Shown one piece after another: positions 1-6,747 of a DNA stretch of 7,902 bases. The notes below the pieces were generated by a model, which saw nothing but the letters and a program-made list of their open reading frames with translations, had not been told where the DNA came from and made no database searches. Origin of the DNA: JAAUQA01 sp036351435 (GTDB lineage Bacteria; Pseudomonadota; Gammaproteobacteria; Competibacterales; Competibacteraceae); NCBI GenBank assembly GCA_036351435.1, contig JAZBPA010000063.1, positions 1-7,902 on the forward strand, in the 5' to 3' direction. The translations under genes and the position numbers were made by a program. How positions within the stretch are numbered: position 1 is the stretch's first letter; the number at the start of each line of letters is the position of its first letter.

Positions 1-1430
1 CGCGACAACACCAAGCCCGGAATCGCTCCCTCGCGAAACTCGCCGTACAGTCGTTCGCGCTCTAATTGCGGGGTTTTACCGGTCAACAGCGGAAAACCGG
101 TTACTTCGGCCAAAGTCTGCAATTGGCTGATATATTCCCCAATGACCAGAATGCGATGACCCGCTTCCCGCTCCAGCAAGTCTTTGACGACTTCCTGCTT
201 GGCAGGATTTTCCGCCGCTAGCCGGAACTGTTGGCGACGCGGGGCCAGGGCATATTCCATTTGATCCTCAGCATTTTGAGCAACCCGCCATTCGCTGCAA
301 TCGGCGGCGGCGATGAAGCCCTGACCTTCCAGTTCGCGCCAGGGAACATCGTAACGCTTGGGGCCAATCAAGGCGAATACATCGCTTTCCAAGCCGTCTT
401 CGCGAATCAGCGTGGCGGTCAGGCCCAAGCGGCGGCGCGATTGCAATTCGGCGGTAACCCGAAATACCGGCGCGGGTAGCAGATGCACCTCGTCGTAAAT
501 AATCAGTCCCCAGGGGCGAGCGTGAAACAGCTCGAAATGGACGAAATCGCTGTCCCGCGTCGGCCGGTAAGTCAGCATCTGATAAGTGGCCAGGGTCACC
601 GGGCCGGTGTCTTTACGCTGACTGCTGTATTCCGCGACGGCATCGGCCGGCAGGTCAGTTTTGTCCAGCAATTCCCGCCGCCATTGTTCCATGGAGGTCT
701 GGCTGGTGGTCAGAATCAGGGTGTTTTCCTGGACTTGCGCCATCACCGCCATGCCGACAATGGTTTTTCCCGCTCCGCAGGGCAACACAATCACCCCGCT
801 GCCCCCCTGAACCCGACCGTCTTGATAAAAAGCGACCGCCGCTTGCTGCTGATACGGACGGACCACGAAAGGTTCACCATTGCCGATGACGGTGCGCAAT
901 TGCAGCGGCAGTTCCTGACCCTCACTATACCCGGCTAAATCCTCTGCAGGATAACCCGCATTGACCAGGGCTTGTTTCAACAGGCCCCGCACCCCGAGTT
1001 TGATCCGAAACTGTAATCCCGCCAGCCGTTCACCCAATAGCGGTCCGACCTGGCGGTTACGAACCAGCAACTCGGCCAGCGGCACATCGGCTACCCTTAG
1101 CAACAAACCGGTATCGTCTCGCTCAATGACGGTCAATCCGTACCGCTTGCCCAGCGCTGCGATTTCCTGAGCGACGCCCTCCGGCACCGGATATTTGGCG
1201 TAATGTTGCAACGTTTCCAACATTGCCGAAGCACTCAGACCGGCAGCGCGGGCATTCCAGATGCTGAGCGGCGTGATCCGGTAAGTGTGAATATGTTCCG
1301 GGCTTTTGATCAGCTCAGCGAACGGGGCTATGGCTTCGCGCGCTGCTTCGGCCTTAGGCGAATGCACTTCCAGCAGCAACGTCTGATCACTCTGGACGAT
1401 CAGCGGATTATCCGGGATAAACTCGCTCAT
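1..1430 (-). CDS. xpb: XPB/ERCC3-type DNA repair helicase (SF2), 3' end cut off by the window
   Basis: This is an ATP-dependent superfamily 2 DNA translocase of the XPB family, which opens or remodels DNA in nucleotide excision repair. I translated it by hand: 476 codons are open from ATG 1430-1428 to the window edge. Bacterial XPBs are usually about 550 residues, so about 70-90 are missing. Residues 8-162 form the XPB N-terminal domain, including the HIHTYRITPLS and KYPVPEGV stretches. A Q-like motif RPYQ lies near 190. Walker A is PCGAGKT at 217-223 (K222), the DEAD-type box is DEVH at 313-316, and motif III is TAT at 338-340. It runs straight into RED (343-345), a hallmark of XPB. The following IGPKRYDVPWREL segment matches the region that leads into the second helicase lobe of human XPB. 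Motif IV-like ILVIGEY lies near 427; the sequence stops at GLVLS, about motif V, so motif VI is not visible. The start overlaps the stop of the upstream gene. Family assignment is firm; the exact role in this cell is inferred. Confidence 0.95.
   Translation of the reverse strand, partial: MSEFIPDNPLIVQSDQTLLLEVHSPKAEAAREAIAPFAELIKSPEHIHTYRITPLSIWNARAAGLSASAMLETLQHYAKYPVPEGVAQEIAALGKRYGLTVIERDDTGLLLRVADVPLAELLVRNRQVGPLLGERLAGLQFRIKLGVRGLLKQALVNAGYPAEDLAGYSEGQELPLQLRTVIGNGEPFVVRPYQQQAAVAFYQDGRVQGGSGVIVLPCGAGKTIVGMAVMAQVQENTLILTTSQTSMEQWRRELLDKTDLPADAVAEYSSQRKDTGPVTLATYQMLTYRPTRDSDFVHFELFHARPWGLIIYDEVHLLPAPVFRVTAELQSRRRLGLTATLIREDGLESDVFALIGPKRYDVPWRELEGQGFIAAADCSEWRVAQNAEDQMEYALAPRRQQFRLAAENPAKQEVVKDLLEREAGHRILVIGEYISQLQTLAEVTGFPLLTGKTPQLERERLYGEFREGAIPGLVLS
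1427..1430 (-). promoter_or_regulatory. ATGA stop-start overlap coupling the XPB-associated gene to xpb
   Basis: On the minus strand the four bases ATGA hold both the start codon of xpb (1430-1428) and the stop codon of the upstream gene (TGA, 1429-1427). The 15 bases before this ATG (ACAGTCTGGCCCG region) hold no purine-rich ribosome-binding site. Translation of xpb therefore probably depends on ribosomes that finish the upstream gene and restart. This arrangement is common for subunits made in fixed ratio. Confidence 0.8.
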
Positions 1431-3268
1431 CGGGCCAGACTGTAACCCAACTTGCGCAGGGCGTTACGGAAGCGGGTTTCGGATTCGGCTGGGACAACTA
1501 GGTGGCGCTCGCCCGCCGGCAAGCAAAACGGTTTGGTTCGGGAATCATTCGCGATCAACATGGCCAGCGCAGCGTCGGCACATTCCAGCAAACGAGCGCC
1601 GCCAAGTTCTTGCACGCTTTGCGAGCGTTTTTCCATATCGCTCAGGAACCGCTCTACCGTTTCGGGCAGCGGTTGGCCGCTAAGCGAGTGCAACCAGTCT
1701 CGCAGAGTGGCGACTTTGTGACCGGCTTCCACCGCCTCCAGCAAACGATCCTGAGTCAATTTCCACAGCGCGTCGGATACTTGTTCGGCATAGCTGTTCA
1801 ACAATAACGCATCCGCCGGTTCTAGCGCTCCGCCGATAACCGCGATTTCCAAGTTAGGCAATACCCGCAATAGTTGGCGCTGTTCCAACGGAGCGGGGAT
1901 GTACTCTTTGGTCAGACCCAGACAATATTCGCCCAGCGGATTAACCCGCAGATACAATAAGCCGTCGTAACGGCTAAAAAAGTCCAGATCGTCGGTGCCC
2001 CACAAATCGCCGTAATCCCGCCGGGTGTTGTAGGGCGAAATGTAAGCGATATCAATGAGTCCCAACGTGGAAGCGTATTCGAATAAGAAACACAGGGCGT
2101 ACCGGGCTTGCAGAATTTTCCAGTCGTGAAAGCCATCGTATCCCAAGCTGCCGTAGTGTTGTTCGGAGATATAGAGATTCCAAGGGTTGCGAGTAACTTC
2201 GAAATCAAGCTCGGTGGCGCGCATATAGCGGAACAGGTCGTCAACGGCAATCCAACGTCCGGGTGGGCACAGGCACAGGGCTTGGCGGATGATTTCCCGG
2301 CGGCCTGAGGTGGCGGTCAGCCCGCGCTGGCCTTTGCCGCTCTGGCCCTTGATCACATCGACCCGGCGCAGCTCGTCCAACAGGGTGGTTTTCAGCCAGC
2401 GCTTCCAAATCTGTGCCAGCGCTTGCTCGGGCGCATCGGTCAGGGCCTTCTGCCCGGCACGGGTCAATACTAGGTTCTTACCGTCAAGTTTGGCTAATCC
2501 GCCGGCTTGTAACAGCAGCGGCCAAGCAAATGCCTTGATGGGACCGATGGTTTGATAGGCGTCGGGGCCGGGATTCAGATCAGCGTAATAATCCCCTCCA
2601 AGCAATAACCCGCTGAGATTGCGCATGGTTGCAGCGCTGGGTTGGCTGGTCTTGTCACTGACCGCCACTTTGCCAGTCTCCACCAGTCGTAACAACGCCT
2701 TCAAATCATGAACGGCGGCGCGTTCAGTGAGTTGCCGGGTGATGGGAAGTATCTCGGTTTGTGTTTCGTCCTGGCGGGTTTGGTAGTTCCAGCTACGCAA
2801 CACCAACTCCCAAGAATCGGGAGCCTCATCCAGACTTTTCAACTGGGTCTCAGCGGGTTTAGGCACGAAGCGCCGGCAACGCTTGCGCAAATCGTCCGGC
2901 ATCACCGTCCCGGAGAAAAACAAGGCCAACAGCGAAGGACTCTGGCGGTAGCCATACCGATCGGATGTGCCCCAGCTGGGTGCCTGTCCGTACTTAGCGA
3001 CGAATTTACTTTGATTGAAGAACGGTTCAGGACCGTGCACCGCTTCGGCAACGGCGGATTGCTGGGTTGTATCCAACCTTCGCCATAAGGCTTCCAGCTT
3101 ATCGTCGTCGTTTAAATGTCGGCGAATAAACTCAATCAATTCCGCCTTGCGAGTCGGTACGCCTTTCTCGTTGAGCAGGGCTGCGAGTGCTTTCAGTGAA
3201 TCCACCGTATTGCTTTGCAGCGCTTCCGCAACAGTGGAGATCGGTTGGGGTCCGTTTTGGTAGTTCAT
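1427..3268 (-). CDS. XPB-associated protein with a C-terminal XPB N-terminal-like (Helicase_C_3) domain
   Basis: This is a protein of about 613 residues with no Walker A or DEAD box, so it is not itself a helicase. Residues 23-52 resemble a SAP DNA-binding motif (helix, then NEKGVPTRKAELIEF, then helix). Residues ~185-280 look winged-helix-like (VSDKT, then LTRAGQKAL). Residues ~333-455 are an aromatic-rich block (PGRWIAVDDLFRYMRA, NPWNLYI, YGSLGYDG, LFEYASTLGLIDIAYISP, SRYDGLLYLR). I recall this block from uncharacterised helicase-associated proteins, without a known activity. Residues ~466-613 match the XPB N-terminal-type domain (PNLEIAV, PLPETVERFL, LRKLGYSLA) and align with the N-terminus of the next gene's product. 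The start is taken as ATG 3268-3266 because GAAGTGA lies 5 bases upstream; an in-frame GTG at 3277 would add three residues (616 aa) but has no good ribosome site. The gene lies about 18 bases after mfd and its TGA overlaps the xpb ATG. Likely an XPB partner or regulator; no direct evidence of activity. Confidence 0.85.
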   Translation of the reverse strand: MNYQNGPQPISTVAEALQSNTVDSLKALAALLNEKGVPTRKAELIEFIRRHLNDDDKLEALWRRLDTTQQSAVAEAVHGPEPFFNQSKFVAKYGQAPSWGTSDRYGYRQSPSLLALFFSGTVMPDDLRKRCRRFVPKPAETQLKSLDEAPDSWELVLRSWNYQTRQDETQTEILPITRQLTERAAVHDLKALLRLVETGKVAVSDKTSQPSAATMRNLSGLLLGGDYYADLNPGPDAYQTIGPIKAFAWPLLLQAGGLAKLDGKNLVLTRAGQKALTDAPEQALAQIWKRWLKTTLLDELRRVDVIKGQSGKGQRGLTATSGRREIIRQALCLCPPGRWIAVDDLFRYMRATELDFEVTRNPWNLYISEQHYGSLGYDGFHDWKILQARYALCFLFEYASTLGLIDIAYISPYNTRRDYGDLWGTDDLDFFSRYDGLLYLRVNPLGEYCLGLTKEYIPAPLEQRQLLRVLPNLEIAVIGGALEPADALLLNSYAEQVSDALWKLTQDRLLEAVEAGHKVATLRDWLHSLSGQPLPETVERFLSDMEKRSQSVQELGGARLLECADAALAMLIANDSRTKPFCLPAGERHLVVPAESETRFRNALRKLGYSLAR

Positions 3269-3273
3269 CGCAT

Positions 3274-3280
3274 TCACTTC
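3274..3280 (-). promoter_or_regulatory. Likely ribosome binding site for the XPB-associated gene
   Basis: GAAGTGA on the minus strand is partly complementary to the 16S rRNA 3' end (its GTGA core pairs exactly) and sits 5 bases before ATG 3268-3266. It favours that ATG over the in-frame GTG at 3277-3275, which lies inside this motif. It is a moderate match, not a consensus site. Confidence 0.5.
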
Positions 3281-3286
3281 ACGGTG

Positions 3287-6200
3287 TTATTGTGATTTTA
3301 AGGTCTTTAACAACTCCTCCACCTCCCGCACCCGAGCTTCGGCATCGGAGAGCGCTTTGTGGATACGTAGCTTGTCTTGACCGTCTAGTTTGTAAATCTG
3401 TGGTTGTTGTTGTATCAGGGTCAGCAGTTTACCGACATCAATATGCGGTTCCGGCGCGAACACGATACGCCCACCTCGCGGACCCATCTCGATTTTACGA
3501 ATTCCGAGCGGCGTAGCCAGCAGTTTCAACCCGGTGCTGCGAAACAAGGTGGTGACCGGTTTCGGCAGCAGGCCCAGACGGTCGATCATTTCAACTTGTA
3601 GTTCGCGCAATTCCTCGGCGTTTTTGGCGCTGGCAATGCGTTTGTACAAAATCAGTCGGCTGTGAACGTCGGGCAGATAGTCGTCCGGGATCAACGCCGG
3701 ACTGTGTAGATTGATCTCCGGGCCGTGATCCGGGGCATAATCCAAAGTCGGGGTCTGTCCGCTGCGGATCGCCTGCACTGCCCGTTCCAACAGTTCCATA
3801 TAGAGGGTAAAGCCGATCTCCTGGATTTGCCCGCTTTGCTCTTCGCCCAGCAATTCACCGGCACCGCGGATTTCCATATCGTGGGTGGCCAACATAAAGC
3901 CTGCCCCTAAATCTTCCAGCGCTTCGATGGCCTCCAGACGTTTGACGGCATCCTTGCTCATCGCGCCCTTCGCGGGAACGATTAAATAGGCGTAGGCGCG
4001 ATGATGAGAACGCCCGACCCGACCCCGTAATTGATGCAACTGAGCCAATCCCAGCTTGTCGGCACGGTTGATTAAAATGGTATTGGCGTTGGGCACGTCG
4101 ATGCCGCTTTCGATGATGGTAGAACACACCAGAATATGGCAACGACGGTGATAGAAATCCAGCATCACCTGCTCTAGCTCGCGTTCTCGCATCTGACCGT
4201 GGGCGATGGCGATACGCGCTTCCGGCATCAACGCCTGCAGATCGCCTGCTTGCCGTTCGATAGTCTCCACTTCGTTATGGAGAAAATACACTTGCCCGCC
4301 GCGCTTGAGTTCGCGCTGACAAGCTTCTTGGACCAGGGCTTTGTTCCACGGGCCGACGAAGGTTTTGACTGCCAACCGTTGCGCCGGTGGGGTAGCGATG
4401 ATGGATAATTCGCGCAAACCGGCCATCGACATATTCAGGGTACGGGGAATGGGGGTGGCGGTCAGGGTGAGAATATCCACTTCGGCGCGCAAGGCTTTTA
4501 AGCGTTCTTTCTGACGGACCCCGAAACGGTGTTCCTCGTCAATGATCAGAAAGCCCAACTGCTTGAATTTGACATTGCTTTGCAACAGCTTATGCGTACC
4601 GATGACAATATCAATCGTGCCTTCTTGTAACCCCTGCAATACTGTATCTTGTTGTTTCTTGGTGTTAAAACGGGACAATATTCCGACCTGGACCGGCCAA
4701 TCGGCAAACCGGTCGAGGAAGTTCTGATGGTGTTGCTGCGCCAGCAGCGTAGTAGGTACCAGCATCGCCACCTGTCGACCGTCTTGTACCGCGACAAAGG
4801 CGGCACGCATAGCGACCTCGGTTTTGCCAAAGCCGACATCGCCACAGACCAACCGGTCCATCGGTTTACCCGACCGCAAATCGTCTAACACCGCGTCAAT
4901 GGCCGCTTGTTGATCCGGGGTTTCTTCGAAGGGAAAGCCGGCGGCGAACGCCGCATAATCGGCGTCGTCGAGCCGGCACGCTTGACCGGCGCGGGATTCG
5001 CGGCGCGCATACAGATCCAGCAACTCCGCCGCCACGTCGGTGACCTTTTCGGCGGCTTTACGTTTGACTCGTTCCCATTGTTCGCTACCCAGTTTATGCA
5101 ACGGCGCGGCTTCGGGACTGGAGCCAGTGTAACGACTTAACAAGTGCAGCATAGCAACCGGAACGTATAAGGTGCCGTCGCCAGCGTATTTCAACACCAC
5201 GTATTCCGCTTCAACGCCCGCCGCTTCCAGGCGTTGCAAGCCGACGTAACGACCTACCCCATGCTCTTCATGCACTACCGGAGCGCCCGGATTCAGATCG
5301 GTGAGATTGCGAATCAGCGTTTCGGGATCGCGGCCCGGAGTTCGGCGACGCGATTGACCGACCCGTTCGCCGTACAATTGCGGTTCGGCGATAACCGCCA
5401 ATGCCGGTTCCGCCAGCATTAATCCCTGTTCCAACGACGCCAGGGTGATGGCCAGTTTAGCGTCGTGATGCAGAAAATCCTGCCAGGTGTCACAGGGTTG
5501 GGGTTTGAGGCCAGCCTTTTTCAGCGTATCCAATAAGACTTCGCGTCGTCCCGGCGACTCGGCAGTCAGCAACACCCGGCCGGAAAATTCTTGTAGAAAT
5601 GCCTCTAACGCTGCGATTGGCCGCTCAGCGCGGGGTTGGAATCGCACCTCCGGAAGGGGTTCGGTCGCACACGGATTAGGCTGTCCAGCTTGTGAGTCCA
5701 ATTCGATGGCAGGATGAGCCCGCAATGCCTGTTGAACTTGAGATTGATCGATAAACAACCGATTCGGCGCCAGCAATGGTCTTTCTAAGTCATGACGGCG
5801 CTGTTCATAGCGTTCCAGCAGTTGTTCTTGGAAGGCGGCGATGGCCGTTTCCATCCCGGCTAAGGCGATGACCAGGGTCGTTGCCGGCAAATAATCGAAT
5901 AGCGTTTCGGTAGTCTCGAAAAACAGCGGCAAGTAATATTCCAGCCCCCCCGGTACATGACCGTTGCTGACTTCGCGATAAATCAAGCTGCGTTGCGGAT
6001 CGCCTTCGAAGCGACTGCGGTAGGACTTGCGGAACCGAGTTATCGCTGCTTTGGACAGCGGAAACTCACGCGCCGGCAGTAGTTCGATAACTTCAGCTTT
6101 GGCGATGGAGCGTTGCGATTCCGGATTGAAGGTGCGGATGCTCTCCACCTCGTCATCGAACAAATCGATGCGAAAGGGATATTCGCACCCCATCGGAAAC

Positions 6201-6727
6201 AAATCGATCAGCGAACCGCGCACGGCAAATTCACCGTGTTCCATCACCTGAGAAACGCAGTTGTAACCGGCAGCTTCCAGGCGCTGCCGGAACTCGTCCT
6301 GATCCAACCGTTCGCCCACACTGAGTAAAAATACATGACCATCCAGATGGGCGCGCGGGGCAAGCCGCTGCAACAACGTGGCTACCGGGACAATCAGCAC
6401 GCCTCGCCGCTGCGCCGGTAGGCGATACAACGTTTCCAGGCGTTGCGAGATAATATCTTGATGGGGTGAAAAAATATCGTAGGGCAACGTTTCCCAATCC
6501 GGGAATATCCCTATCGGCAAGTCGCTGCCTGCAGTGAAAAACCGCAACTCCGTTTCCAAGCGTAATGCGGTTTGACTGTCGGGTGCGATGGTCAGCACCG
6601 GCCCGCTGTGATTAGCAGCCGCTGCCGCAATCAGCAGCGCATCGCTACAACCGTAAAGCCCGCCCCAGCGTAAGGTTTCACCTGCCCGGCGGGGCAACTG
6701 AGGAATGAGTAAAGTTTGGCTAGTCAA
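3287..6727 (-). CDS. mfd: Transcription-repair coupling factor Mfd
   Basis: Mfd is a DNA translocase that binds RNA polymerase stalled at lesions, pushes it off and recruits UvrA for strand-specific excision repair. The reading frame gives 1146 residues with the TTG start, against 1148 in E. coli. Order of domains: UvrB-like N-terminal module (~1-340), including DWETLPYD (77-84) and the UvrA-contact region HGEFAVRGSLIDLFPMG (164-180); RNA polymerase interaction domain (~478-545, GAPVVHEEHGVGRY); RecG-like translocase lobes with Walker A GDVGFGKT (629-636, K635), DEEH (730-733), TAT (756-758) and motif VI QLHQLRGRVGR (896-906); TRG region with HDMEIRGAGELL (949-960); and the C-terminal TRCF domain (~1000-1120, LPDDYLPDVHSRL). 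All key residues are present and there is no frameshift. No ATG or GTG lies near the expected N-terminus. TTG 6727-6725 fits the family length and leaves 20 bases after the GH57 stop, but no clear Shine-Dalgarno precedes it; an ATG at 6907 would overlap GH57 by 160 bases. Identity is certain; the start is moderate. Confidence 0.97.
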   Translation of the reverse strand: MTSQTLLIPQLPRRAGETLRWGGLYGCSDALLIAAAAANHSGPVLTIAPDSQTALRLETELRFFTAGSDLPIGIFPDWETLPYDIFSPHQDIISQRLETLYRLPAQRRGVLIVPVATLLQRLAPRAHLDGHVFLLSVGERLDQDEFRQRLEAAGYNCVSQVMEHGEFAVRGSLIDLFPMGCEYPFRIDLFDDEVESIRTFNPESQRSIAKAEVIELLPAREFPLSKAAITRFRKSYRSRFEGDPQRSLIYREVSNGHVPGGLEYYLPLFFETTETLFDYLPATTLVIALAGMETAIAAFQEQLLERYEQRRHDLERPLLAPNRLFIDQSQVQQALRAHPAIELDSQAGQPNPCATEPLPEVRFQPRAERPIAALEAFLQEFSGRVLLTAESPGRREVLLDTLKKAGLKPQPCDTWQDFLHHDAKLAITLASLEQGLMLAEPALAVIAEPQLYGERVGQSRRRTPGRDPETLIRNLTDLNPGAPVVHEEHGVGRYVGLQRLEAAGVEAEYVVLKYAGDGTLYVPVAMLHLLSRYTGSSPEAAPLHKLGSEQWERVKRKAAEKVTDVAAELLDLYARRESRAGQACRLDDADYAAFAAGFPFEETPDQQAAIDAVLDDLRSGKPMDRLVCGDVGFGKTEVAMRAAFVAVQDGRQVAMLVPTTLLAQQHHQNFLDRFADWPVQVGILSRFNTKKQQDTVLQGLQEGTIDIVIGTHKLLQSNVKFKQLGFLIIDEEHRFGVRQKERLKALRAEVDILTLTATPIPRTLNMSMAGLRELSIIATPPAQRLAVKTFVGPWNKALVQEACQRELKRGGQVYFLHNEVETIERQAGDLQALMPEARIAIAHGQMRERELEQVMLDFYHRRCHILVCSTIIESGIDVPNANTILINRADKLGLAQLHQLRGRVGRSHHRAYAYLIVPAKGAMSKDAVKRLEAIEALEDLGAGFMLATHDMEIRGAGELLGEEQSGQIQEIGFTLYMELLERAVQAIRSGQTPTLDYAPDHGPEINLHSPALIPDDYLPDVHSRLILYKRIASAKNAEELRELQVEMIDRLGLLPKPVTTLFRSTGLKLLATPLGIRKIEMGPRGGRIVFAPEPHIDVGKLLTLIQQQPQIYKLDGQDKLRIHKALSDAEARVREVEELLKTLKSQ

Positions 6728-6747
6728 AACGGTATTGAAATGATCTC

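Noticed and set aside
483..938. 151-codon open frame on the plus strand
   Set aside because: It lies fully antisense to the XPB helicase core, whose motifs are intact on the minus strand. Its product has no recognisable motif, and it is best explained by the codon bias of the real gene.
2708..3088. 126-codon open frame on the plus strand
   Set aside because: It is antisense to the XPB-associated protein and has low-complexity, motif-free composition; it is treated as a shadow frame.
3275..3277. GTG start of the XPB-associated gene, three codons before the chosen ATG
   Set aside because: No ribosome site precedes it, and it falls inside the GAAGTGA motif that suits the ATG at 3268. It remains possible, and the difference is only three residues.
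3269..3286. Terminator or promoter between mfd and the XPB-associated gene
   Set aside because: The gap is only about 18 bases and holds no inverted repeat or T-run. An internal promoter within the mfd 3' end cannot be excluded by eye.
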